From Myxocyprinus asiaticus (lineage: Eukaryota; Chordata; Actinopteri; Cypriniformes; Catostomidae), in the NCBI RefSeq assembly GCF_019703515.2, contig NC_059374.1, forward strand, positions 17,893,095 to 17,957,094: a stretch of 64,000 nucleotides of DNA, written 5' to 3'. The position numbers and the translations under genes are program-made. A model generated the notes under the pieces. The model did no database searches, was not told the DNA's origin, and saw nothing but the letters and a program-made list of their open reading frames with translations. Numbering within the stretch: position 1 is the first letter of the stretch; each line of letters opens with the position of its first letter. Positions 36,393 through 47,599 of the stretch are shown here, one piece after another.

Positions 36393-39300
36393 CATATAAC
36401 AAATTAAAAAAAACATAACAGAATATTTGGAATCAAATTATATAAATTTACAACCCTTCCCCCTCAAACATTAACACCCCCCAACCGACACAAACAGGCA
36501 CCCCAGTGGTCAAATGCCAATTGACAATGACACACAAACAGACAATAAAACAGCAGCAAATATTTAGAAACATAAAAAAACATAAGTATACATTCAAAAA
36601 CAAAAAGGTTGCAACAGGTACATTTAAAACAAGTCAACCTCCACTGCCCCTCCCCGAGAGCCCTCCAAAGAGGCTAAATAGCTGCCCCACTTCCCAACAA
36701 ACAAATCTATGTTGCCTAGCCTTCTACACAACAACTACTCAAATGCCTCCACCCTGCCCATCTCCGCGTACTACTCATGAAACGAGGGCGCCCCAGCCGA
36801 CTTCTGTTGATCATATGACCTGTCTGTCGATCATAACACCAACTGGGACCCAATTCTTCATGCATTTAACCCCTACATCAATGACCGCCCCATCGCCTAA
36901 AATACAGTGTCTGGGGCAAAATGAAATTTGAGTACCTAACACGTCACACATAAAACTCTGAACCCTCAACCAAAATTCTTGGATCTTAACACACTACCAA
37001 AAAACATGGGTTGTGTCCACATCTTCTGATTGGCATCGTCAGCAGGTGGGTGTGTCTTTAAGACCAAGCCTATACAATCTAGAGGGGGTCCAATAGAATC
37101 GATGTAAAATCTTAAATTGCATAAGGCACACTCTTGCATCTCTAGATGTAGACTTGATGTTTTTTAGAATCCTAGCCCACACTCCCTCCTCCAATACCAA
37201 GTTTAAATCTTTCTCCCGTAATGTCTTGAGAGAAGTTGAAGCTCCGTGCCCCAGACTCTGAATTAGCAGCGAGTAAGACACTGATCCTTCATGGCCTTTT
37301 CCAAAAGCAGTAATCACCACTTCCAGAGTATCTGCCGCTTTAGGGGGGTGTATGCTACTCCCAAAAATAGTACAAAGCACGTGGCGCAGTTGTAAATACC
37401 TAAAGAACTGAGACCTGGGAATCCCAAAATGTTGAACCATATCTTCAAAGGATCTCAACACTCCACTCTCATATAGGTCACTGAGCGTATTAACCTCCCT
37501 CACAATCCACTCTGTCCAGCAGAAAGGGGACTTATTAATACATAACATTGGGTTCAGCCATATGCTCGAAGCAACATTTAAATAAATGTCCGAATTAAAC
37601 ACTCTGGACACTTTTGTCCATACCGCGTGCAAATGCTATGCAAATGATAATGGGGTGTAACTTAACTTCTGCAGTTAGTTTGATAGAAAGGCTTTGCAAT
37701 AGTGAAATAGGGGCAAGAACTTCCTGTTCAATACAAAACCAGGGAGGGGCTCTCTCAGGTGGAAGTGACTAGTGAGCCAAATGTCTAAAACCGAATGCAA
37801 AATTTTAAAACAAAATCTTAGGTAGGCCTAGCCCACCTTTGTCAATCGGCCTATGCAACTTACTGAAATGTAATCTGGGACATTTACCATTCCAAATGAA
37901 GGACTTTGCTATGCTATCAAATTGCTTGAAATTAGAGAAGGGGACATCTAAATGGAGAGATTGTAGCAGGTAGTTGAATTTTGGGATACAATTCATTTTA
38001 ATAATATTAACCTTCTCAATCATAGAGAAATGTAATGTAGCCCACCTGCCACATCGCTTGAAAACCTTTTTTTATTAAAGGATCAAAATTAACTGTAACT
38101 AAATCAGACATATTTGCTGGGAATAAAATGCCCAAATACTTTATGCCCTGTTTGGGCCACTGGAAGGCACCTGTCTGGAAAGCTGTTACTGGGCAGTACA
38201 CTGTCAGAGTCAAAGCTTCAGATTTAGACCAGTTAACTCTCTATCCTGAGAACTTAGAAAAGGAATTAATAATTCTGCGGAGGCAAGGCACAGATCTAGT
38301 AGGGTCGGAGACGAATAATAAAATATCATCTGCGTAAAGCAAAAGCTTATGCGCCACACCTCCCACAATCACCCCTGGAAAATCATCCTCCTTTCTTATC
38401 ATGGCTGCTAATGGTTCCAGGGCAAGACAGAACAATAATGGGGAAAAAGGGCAACACTGCCGGGTGCCCCTATCCAGAGTAAAATAATCTGAAATTAATC
38501 CATTTGTTTGTACCGCTGCTACCGGGTGTCTATAAAGTAACTTAATCCACCCAATAAAAGTATTCCCAAATCCAAAATCTTAAAAAGATAATCCCATTCA
38601 ACCATATCAAATGCTTTTTCGGCATCAAGCGAGATGGCAGCGACCAGAGTCTGATCGTTCGCCACTGCCTACATGACATTAATGAAACACCTAATGTTAT
38701 CAGCAGAGTTACGGCCCCGAATAAACCCCACCTGATCTATATGTATAAGAGATGTCATAACTTTACTCAATCAGTTAGCCAAAATTTTTGACAATATTTT
38801 AACATCTAGCTGGATCAGGGAAATTGGACGGTAACTCTTACACTCGCTTTGATCTTTGTCTTTTTAAGTATCAGACTGATCCGGGCTTGTGGCATGGTTG
38901 GCGGAAGCTTTCCATTCTTTAATGATTCCGTAAGCTTTCCATTCTTTAATGATTCCGTATAAACTTCTAGCAAAAGTTGAGCCAGTTCTGTAGCATAAGG
39001 TATAAAAAAATTCAGCTTGCCTGTAGGCAAGGCCTTAATTACCTCGCCAAGCTCCTCCAAGGTTATCTCAGAATCAAGAGAATTATTTTGCTCTGCCGAC
39101 AGTTTAGGAAGTTCTAATGGTTCCACAAAGTTTCTAATATCCTCTTCAGTAGATGAAGATGTCGAACTATAAAGATCAAGATATAATTCTTTAAAAGCAT
39201 TATTAATATCAGTGGCCGAGGTAAATACTTCACCACCAGCAGATTTCACTGAGGGAAAGCTTCCCCACTTTGTCCCCCAACTCAAAGTATGACTGTCTTG

Positions 39301-39866
39301 CCCTGAATAGCCAAAACTCCACCTTCCGCGACAAAATAGTATTATATCTGTATTTCAGTCGGGTCAATTCTCTGAGGCCATTAGACAACATTCGGTGTCT
39401 TTTAATATTCCCTTCCAATTCCACGAGTTCTTGTGCTTTGGATTTTTTGATGAATGTGGCATACTGTATGATTCATCCCCTAAGAACCACTTTAAGTGCC
39501 TCCCAAGCCACACCCACAGAGGATACTGAGGACCAGTTGGTCTCCATATTGACATCGATTTCAGCCTTTAGAATTTTTTGGAATTCAGGATTTAGCAAAA
39601 GGGATACATTAAAGCGCCAACTATATGATTTCCTTTTCTCCATATGATGGCAACACCTCTAAACACACCAGGGTGTGATCTGAGACTAAAATGTTTCCAA
39701 TTGAGCAATCAACAACAGATGGAATGAGGGACTTGTATAAAAAAAACTATTCTAGAGTAAATCTTATGGACTTATGAAAAAAATGTATAGTCTCTCCCAG
39801 ATGGGTTCAAAAGTCTCCAAAAATCTGTAAGACCAAGATTTTTACACACCCTGTGAAGCGCCAATG

Positions 39867-39879
39867 TTGCTGTAGGGGG
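39867..39879. repeat. Target-site duplication of nested L1, left copy
   Basis: TTGCTGTAGGGGG, against TTGCTCTAGGGGG at 43911-43923 (one mismatch). On the host side the sequence continues without a gap once this repeat is counted once. Confidence 0.78.
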
Positions 39880-42800
39880 GAGAGTCGAGTGGCGCCATTT
39901 GAGGTTCGGATGCGTGAACGGCGAGCTCTACGCACTTTGCTAGTTTTAACTAGTTTTAACAGTGTCAACTGTTGAACATGACGGCAATGCTGACAAAGGT
40001 CGTTGCTGTCTTGGAGGATCTTGCTGTAATACATTGATCGATCACTGCCGTGGAGACGAAATTCACTGAGTTGGTTACAAGAGTGGCGGATGTTGAAAAA
40101 CGGATCGATTATCTGGAGACAACAGAGAAGGAATTAGCTGCTAATCTGCTAGTGACCAAGGTGGACTTGGAGTGTGTCTGGGAAAAGTTGGAAGACCTTG
40201 AGAATCGTTTTTTCAAGAAATGCATCTTTCCCTGCTGGAAGCTGAAAAATTTCATTACATTGATAAGTAGAGTCATTACATTGATAAGTAAACATCTACA
40301 ATTCAAATGCATTAAACAGATTAAAGATAAATTAGGAAGAGTCATTATTGTTTTAGCAGAAATTCTTGATTTTGGCTAATATTTACGCACCTAACACTGA
40401 TGATCAGGGCTTTTTTATAGATCTTGAAGATCATGATATAATATTAGGAGACTTTAATCTTTTGATGGACTCAGTCCTTGATCATAGTGAAGCAAAAGTG
40501 TGCAAGCCCCCTAGAGCAACAGTGACACTTCACAGGATGTGTAAAAATCTTGGTCTTACAGATATTTGGTGACTTTTGAACCCAACTGGTAGGGACTATA
40601 CATTTTTTCATGAGTCCATAAGATTTATTCTAGAATTGATTATTTTTATATCCAAGTCCCTCATTTCATCTGTTGTTGATTGACATTTTAGTCTCAGATC
40701 ACACCCTGGTGAGTTTAGAGGTGTTGCCACATATGGAGAAAAATAAATCATATAGTTGACACTTTAATGTATCCCTTTTGCAAAATCCTGAATTCCAACA
40801 AATGCTAAAGGCTGAAATCAATGTTTATATGGAGACCAACTGGTCCTCAGTATCCACAGTGGGCGTGGCTTGGGAGGCACTTAAGGCAGTTCTTAGGGGT
40901 TGGATCATACAGTATGCCTCATTCATCAAAAGATCAAAAGCACGAGAACTCGTGGAGTTGGAAGGGAATATTAAAAGTGCAGAGGCAGAGCTGAAGTGCT
41001 GAATGTCGTCTGATGGCCTCAGAGATTTGACCCGATTGAAATACAGATATAGTACTATTTTGTCATGGAAGGTCAAGTTTTGGCTAGTCAGGGCAAGACA
41101 GTCATATTTTGAGTTGGGGGACAATGCAGGGAAGCTTTTGGCTAGATATATAAAGCAGAGAGAGTCTTTTTCTAACATTCCCTCAGTGAAATCTGCTGGT
41201 GGTGAAATATTTACCTCAGCCATTGTTATTTATAATGCTTTTAAAGAATTCTATCTTGATCTCTATAGTTCCATGTCTTTGTCTACTGATGAAGATATTA
41301 GAAACTTTGTGGAACCATTAGAACTTCCTAAACTGACGACTGAGCAAAACAATTTCTATGATAACCTTGGAGGAGTTTTTTAGATCTTATGCTACAGAAC
41401 TGGCTCCACTTTTGTTAGAAGTTTATACGTGTAAAAAAAAAGGATAATTTTCTATCCGTTCCAGAGTGGAACTTCAATAAATTGCCCTTGAAGGTCTCTG
41501 CGTTGTTCTGTCTTTTCTGAGCGCTGAAGTAAAGCAATTATTGTTAATTCACACATTTGATTCCATTATTCACTTTATCTGACTCCAATTTTATATTGAT
41601 CTGACTCCAATTTTAAGTTGACCTCTAATTTATATTTAAGCTCTAATTAATTTCTGATCATTCTTTTAATTTAACATTTTTAGGTTATTGATTACTCTAA
41701 ATCCTTTTCTATTCATTGTCCTTTTGATCTTTGGAGACTTACGCCGGCCGTTATTAAATTACGTAAACCTCCCGAAAATGGATAGCCAGTTCCATTCTTA
41801 GTCAGCAGTTGTAGGGTTAACTAATATCGTCTGGTTTGGCTTGTCTCATAACCAGACGATATTGCCGCTTAGTCACGTACATACAACTTGCTAAGACGGG
41901 CGGTGAGCAGTGACTGAGAGTCTTTAAATGGCTTTCTCCTATATTAAAGCTCCAGTAATGATTTCAGAGGAATTCAGAATAAATCAAATAATAACAATTT
42001 ATATGTCAGGTAGGATATAAAACATTGTTGCAGAAATTCAAATCAAAGCCAATTTCACATGATCAGAATAAACAAGCATTACCTAAAATAAAAGAAACAT
42101 ACCTGACAAAACTACATGCAGCGGTACAGCATGGGAGATCTGCATACAGATTCCCAGAGCTTCATGCCAACTTTCCTTAAATATCTAGACAGAATAAACA
42201 TTGTGTACCAAATGGTATTATCCTTTGAACAATGATGATTTGGGGGTGAATGGGTTCTTGACTTCCTGGGGTTTAACCTTGTTAACATACAGGAGATAAT
42301 TTCAATTGTAGGTCAAGGAGGGGGAGACACCTCCAGAATTATGCAGTATTTGGCAAAGACATTATAACTTTGTTACCATTAGTTTTATCAACATGGGAAA
42401 GAGACCACTATACCAGTCACACAGAGACCTCTTAAATGATATCAAACACATACAGTTGCATTCTTTGTTTTCATGGTGTTTGTTATATTTTTACATCCAG
42501 AGCTGATGAAGGGGAGAAGGGGGAGAGAGAAGGGGGGGTAGCAAGGTGATTTGCAATTTATCACACTGTGGTGATATTCAGGTGTAGATTTCAGCTTTTG
42601 TGAGAGAGTTCTATGATGTTGATTCTCACAGAGTTCTTTGACTTTTACCGGAAATGGCGCCTTTTGGTTGTAGACATTCTGGTGCCAGCCTTACATACGG
42701 AATCAATAAAGAATGGAAAGCTTCCTCCAACCATGACACAAGCTCGGATCAGTCTGATTCTTAAAAAGGACAAAGATCCAAGCGAGTGTAAGAGTTACCG

Positions 42801-43910
42801 TCCAATTTCCCTGATCCAGCTAGATCAAAATAAAAATTCTGGCTAACCGATTAAGTAAAGTTATGACATCTCTTATACATATAGATCAGGTGGGGTTTAT
42901 TCGGGGCCGCAGCTCTTCTGATAACATTAGGCGTTTCATCAATATTATGTGGTCAGTGGCAAATGATCAGACTCAAGTCGCTGCCATCTCACTTGATGCC
43001 GAAAAGGTGTTTGATATGGTAGAATGGGATTATCTTTTTAAGATTTTGGAAATATACGGCCTATTATGTAAGGGTTGTTTCGGCTCATGAAACTCACCTG
43101 TGATTGGCTGGATGGTCGCTAAATCAGCCCAAAGTAACAAAACGCAAAGAATACTTCCTGTTAATTCAGAGTCTGGGGATCGGAGCTTTAACTTCTATCA
43201 AGACATTATGGGAGAAAGATTTAAACTTGATATCGGAGGAGGGAGTGTGGGCTAAGATTCTAAAAAACGTCAAGTCTGTATCTAGAGATGCAAGGGTGCG
43301 CCTTATGCAATTCAAGATTTTACATAGATTCTATTGGACCCGCTCTATATTGTATAGGCTTGGTCTTAAAGACACACCAACCTGCTGGCGATACCAATCA
43401 GAAGATGGAGACACAACCCATATTTTTGGGGGGTGTGTTAAGATACAAGAATTTTGGTTGAAGGTTCAGAGTTGTATGTGTGACGTTTTGGGCACTCAGA
43501 TTTTTAATTTGGCCCAGACTCTGTATTTTGGGGGATAAACACATAAAAAAATTGGGTTCTGACCAGTATCATGATTGGCAGGCAAATTATTTTAAGGGGA
43601 TGGAAGTCGTAAGGAGCGCCATCATTTCCGGAGTGGTGTGCGGAGATGGGGAGGGTGGCAGATTTCGAGGTGGTGGCAAGTAGAAGGCTGGGGTTTTGGG
43701 ACTTGTTTGTTAGAAAATGGGGCAATTATTTAGCGTTTTTAGGGGACTCTCAGGGAGGGGATGTGGAGAGAGAAGTTTAATTTAATTATGTATAGTTTAT
43801 ATATATATATATATGTGTGTATTATGATATGTGACCTATATATGTGATATATATATATATATATGTGTTGTGTTTTTCTTTGTTGTGTATTTATGAATCA
43901 ATAAAAAATT
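39880..43910 (+). mobile_element. Nested L1 of the same family, plus orientation
   Basis: The 5' end GAGAGTCGAGTGGCGCCATT aligns with the host L1's own 5' end. 40050-40250 encodes an ORF1 coiled coil (METKFTELVTRVADVEKRID ... KLEDLENR). An internal deletion then joins straight to the endonuclease piece NIYAPNTDDQGFFIDLE and DFNLLMDSVLDHSEAKV (40370-40510). RT-side segments follow: SLSTDEDIRNFVEPLELPKL (near 41300), SECKSYRPISLIQ (42790), IDQVGFIRGRSSSDNIRRFI (42880), and the C-terminal SVSRDARVRLMQFKILHRFY (43280). The YADD region is missing (see finding at 43114). The 3' end is a (TA)n-rich stretch and ATCAATAAAAAATT before the target duplication. Confidence 0.87.
41430..42695. mobile_element. 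Solo-LTR-like insertion inside the nested L1
   Basis: It interrupts the L1 between GAAGTTTATACG and GGAATCAATAAAGAATGG, which are adjacent in the host L1 copy (complement near 38960). The 1266-bp insert begins TGTAA and ends TTACA. Its flanks are TACG on both sides (41426-41429 and 42696-42699). TG...CA ends and a 4-bp duplication fit an LTR. No gag or pol frame was found, so a solo LTR is the simplest reading. Orientation and family are not resolved. Confidence 0.7.
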
Positions 43911-44695
43911 TTGCTCTAGGGGGCTTGCGCACTTTTGCTTCACTATGATCAAGGACTGAATCCATCAAAAGATTAAAGTCTCCTCCCAATATTATATCAT
44001 GAGGGGTGCCAGCGGCTTGCAGCATCCCTTCAAGATCTATAAAAAAGCCGTGATCATCAACATTAGGTGCATAAATATTAGCCAAAATAAGACTTTGCCC
44101 CTGAATTTAAGCTAAAAAAATAATACTCTTCCTAATTTATCTTTAATCTGTTTGAGACATTTGAATTGTAGATGTTTACTTATCAGTGTAATGACTCCCC
44201 TGCTCTTACTCGAGCCAGCACTAAAGAAAGCATGCCCACCCCATATCCTCCCAAATTTTTCAGCTTCCTGCAGAGAAAGATGCGTTTCTTGAAGAAAAAC
44301 TATATTGCTTACGCTTAAGAAGAGAAATAACCTTCCTTATTTTTATGGGGTGCCCCAACCCATTCACATTCCACGTGGAGAGAGACAATCCACTCATATT
44401 AACATTTGACATTTTGACATAAGAAAAAATAGATTGTGTGTCAAAAACAAGATTATAAAGACCACATTCCAACATTAGTGTGTCCATCAAACCCTGAACA
44501 TCCCCCAAAACCAAACAAACAGAAAAAAGAAAAATGTGCATCCAACCCAACTGGCATCCATCCTTCCAACCTCAAACAGTCCATGCATGCCTATGAGAAC
44601 CCCCGCGACAATTTTGCCATAAGATTACTCAAGTCCAGTGTTTCTATAGAAAGTTTGTGAGACAGAATTACACGGAAAAAGATAATCTATAAAAC

Positions 44696-45150
44696 AAACT
44701 CCAGCCAATAGGCGGAATAAACACAAAGAGCATGTAGATTCATCAATAAAACTGTCCTGAAGGTGTGTTACTCTACAAAATAAACTCCAGCCACTAGGCG
44801 GAATCAGCACAAGAAGAGTGTGCCGATACCCCAAACAGTCAAGCGGATGTTCAGTGAGCTGGACCATTCGGCTGCAACATGAGTGCAACAAATGACTTAA
44901 TCGCTCCAATGTCTCGCAAGAAATACTCCACAAAACAAACTCCAGCCAATAGGAGGAATAAGTGCAAAGAGTGCGTAGATTCATCCATAAAGCTGTCCTG
45001 AAGGTGCGTTACTCTACAAAATAAACTCTAGCCGGTAGGCAGAGCCAGCAAAAAAAAAAAAAAAAAACTCAGTTTCCTCAAAGAGTCAAGTGAATGTTCA
45101 GTGAGCCGATCTACTCGGCTGCAACGTTAGTACCACAATAACTTACTCAC
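44696..45150. repeat. About 241-bp tandem repeats in the host L1 inter-ORF region
   Basis: AAACTCCAGCCAATAGG starts at 44696 and again at 44937. Both copies continue with ATTCATCAATAAAACTGTCC-like sequence, GGTGNGTTACTCTACAAAAT, a second CTCCAGCC/CTCTAGCC motif, GTCAAGTGAATGTTCAGTGA and CTCGGCTGCAAC. The second copy has an A-run at 45052-45067. Confidence 0.75.
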
Positions 45151-45975
45151 TTCACTGACTTTATGAAGGACATCGTTTGCTGTGGGCATGTGAATGTTTT
45201 ACGGCCATCCTTAGAAACTTTTCTCAATTTGGCCGGGAATATCAGTGTAAAAGCAAACTTCCGTTAATGGAAAAGTTACTTGCATGCTGTGGTTCTTCCA
45301 AGAAAGCCTTCCTTTACACCTCACCTCACGTAAAACAAGATCTGTATCGGATGATCTCAGAAATTTGGCCAGAATTGGTCATGGCCTGTCTCCCTCTGCG
45401 GATCTCTGAGCTGGAATCCTGTGAGCTCACTCGATTTCCAGCTTATGGCCTGTTACGTCGAGCAGATTCGGAAGGAGCCCATCCAAGAATTGCACCATTT
45501 CCTAACCCTCTTCGGCCTCAGGAATTCCGAAAAAGCTGACGTTATTCCGCCGGCTACAGTTCTCCATGTCCTCCAACTTCTCCCAGACATGCTCGAAATC
45601 CACCTTGGTCGCTAGCCGATTAGCATAATTCCCTCTCTGATGACTCCAAATAATCAATCCGTTTCTTGACATCCCCCACTCTTGTAACCACCTCAGAGAA
45701 CTTCGTCTCTATGGCAGTGATCAATCGACGTATCACAGCAAGATCCACCAAGTCAGCAACGACCTTCGTCAGCATTGCTGACATGCCCAGCATGTCTCCA
45801 GAGCTTAAGGATTTTGAATTTTTTGACGTATTGTTCTCCTAGAACAGTTATGGAACAGAGTGTATCGACGTTTTTTAACATTAAAAGTGTTAAAACTAGC
45901 AAAGCGCGCAGAGCACGCCGCTCACGCATCCGATCCTCCCATGGCATCATGTGACTCCCACTGATCACATTTATT

Positions 45976-47599
45976 AATGTTTAGAAATACTTAAAGGGTT
46001 AGTTCAGCCAAAAATTACAATTCTCTAATCATTTACACACCCTTATGCCATCCCAGAAGTGTATGACTTCCTCTCTTCTGCTGAACACAAACAAATATTT
46101 TTAGAAGAATATCTCAGCTCTGTAGGTCCATACAATGCAAGTGAATAGACCTTATTCACAGTAGCACCATCTTTGATTTTTAAATGGGAAATGGTAACGA
46201 GGCTTTGAGGCAAGGGCATAGCAGCCTTGGGGGACACATCCCCCACACTTTTCCAAGATAAACCCATACAGAGTCCAAATGATGGATTTATATACAATAT
46301 TCTTTGCGTTTTGTTACTTTGGGCTGATTTAGCGACCAAAATTGGGGAGAAAATGGGGGAAAAAAAAGAAGAAAAAAAGAAAATTCTCTCATCATTTACT
46401 CACCCTCATGCCATCCCAGATGTATTTGACTTACTTTCTTCTGCTGAACACAATTTTTTTCAAAGATTTTTAGAAGAATATCTCAGCTCTGCAGTTCAAT
46501 AAAATGCAAGTGAATGGTGAACAGATCTCAAAAAGCTCCACAAAGGAGATAAGGTCAGCACAAAAGTATTGTGGATACCATACAAAAGAATGGGGAGAGC
46601 CTTAAACTGACACCTACCTGTCGCAAAATCGTCCTTGACTTCCCTTATAAAACAGCAATTTTATCATTTTTCACTCCATACATAGTTAATTCCAAAAGGA
46701 TTGTTTAGTGTAAAACATGTTGTAGATTGGTGGACAGGCAGTCAGTTTATTAAGTGATGAACTTTTTCTTCACAAAAGCAGTTTATTCAGCATACTGAAG
46801 CATTTTCTCCATAGATATCCATTGAAAAAGAACAGCCTCTTGTCTCCTTGCCAGTGTACCGCCCATAGAATGTCTATGGAACTACGCGTTATAGTACTCT
46901 ATGCTAACCTTGTAGGCTCACACTTCAGATGGGCTCTGCCGCTAAATGCCACTATAGGTAGTGTAATCGAGCTTGAAAACCATGATAGCCAAGGAGACTA
47001 CTGTCAAGATGTACAGTAAAAAAGGAGTTATATTTTGGTCTGTTCTCACCCAAAACCAACTGGATCACTTCAGAAGACATTGATTAAACCACTGGAATCT
47101 TATGGATTACTTTTATGCTGACTTTATCTGCTTTTTGGAGTTCTGGTCACCATAGAACTTATTCAAAGAAGCGTCATCTTTTATTTTTGAAGGGAATAAC
47201 AACAAGGCTGTGAGGTAGACGTACAGTCTCTTCAAAGGGTTTTACTGCAGTTTAAAGTGTTTTTGGATCATTTCCTGGACAAAACATAAAAATATATTTT
47301 CAAGAACATTCAGTGGAAAAAAACTCCAGACACCATGAGCTGTGGAAAATCAGATGTGATCTAGGAGCTTTTTACTGCTTTATACTCTTCGTGCCATTGA
47401 AGAGCTGTAAGTCTATCCCTCAAAGCAGGGGCATAGCAGTCATTTTAAAAGTGATGGGGACACAGCAGCAGTAGGTGGCTTGCACAGACCCAAAACTTAC
47501 AGTGCAGTATTAATATATTACACTATATATTAATATACGAGCATGATATAAGTATTATATTAAACCTACACTCACAAATCAGTCTCCTTTCATCGCAGA
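45976..47599. repeat. Mosaic of foldback-element pieces
   Basis: 45993-46142 and 46378-46505 carry the AAAGGGTTAGTTCAGCC / CATCATTTACTCACCCTCAT left arm. 46900-47150 carries the centre and right arm (GTAATCGAGCTTGAAA, GGTCTGTTCTCACCCAAAAC, CAACTGGATCACTTCAGAAG). Other repeat bits lie between, including two direct copies of CTTATTCA-AG-A-C-TCTTT (46146 and 47157). No gene was seen. Confidence 0.55.

Larger units (their letters stand above)
35558..45959 (-). mobile_element. Host L1-type LINE (minus), split by nested insertions
   Basis: A perfect 16-bp duplication flanks it. Removing the nested elements leaves about 5.55 kb, a normal L1 size. The 5' end (45959 downward) reads on the minus strand as GGGAGTCACATGATGCCATG, and its next bases match the 5' end of the nested L1. 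Going down the coordinates: an ORF1 region (about 45780-45150), an inter-ORF repeat region, the endonuclease start LSTWNVNGLGHPIKIRKVIS (near 44370), and the endonuclease piece MANIYAPNVDDHGFFIDLEG to SVLDHSEAKVRKPPRA (44085-43924). The nested L1 comes next. After it are endonuclease/RT linker (39860-38815), RT with LLLYADDILLFVS (about 38330), and the C-terminal region (37632-37039). The 3' tail lies at 36480 and 35558-35591. Frames are broken throughout, so it is inactive. Confidence 0.88.

Noticed and set aside
36480..43910. Inverted L1 halves explained by twin priming (5' inversion)
   Set aside because: Each orientation has its own 3' end, and 13-bp and 16-bp duplications show two separate insertions, one inside the other.
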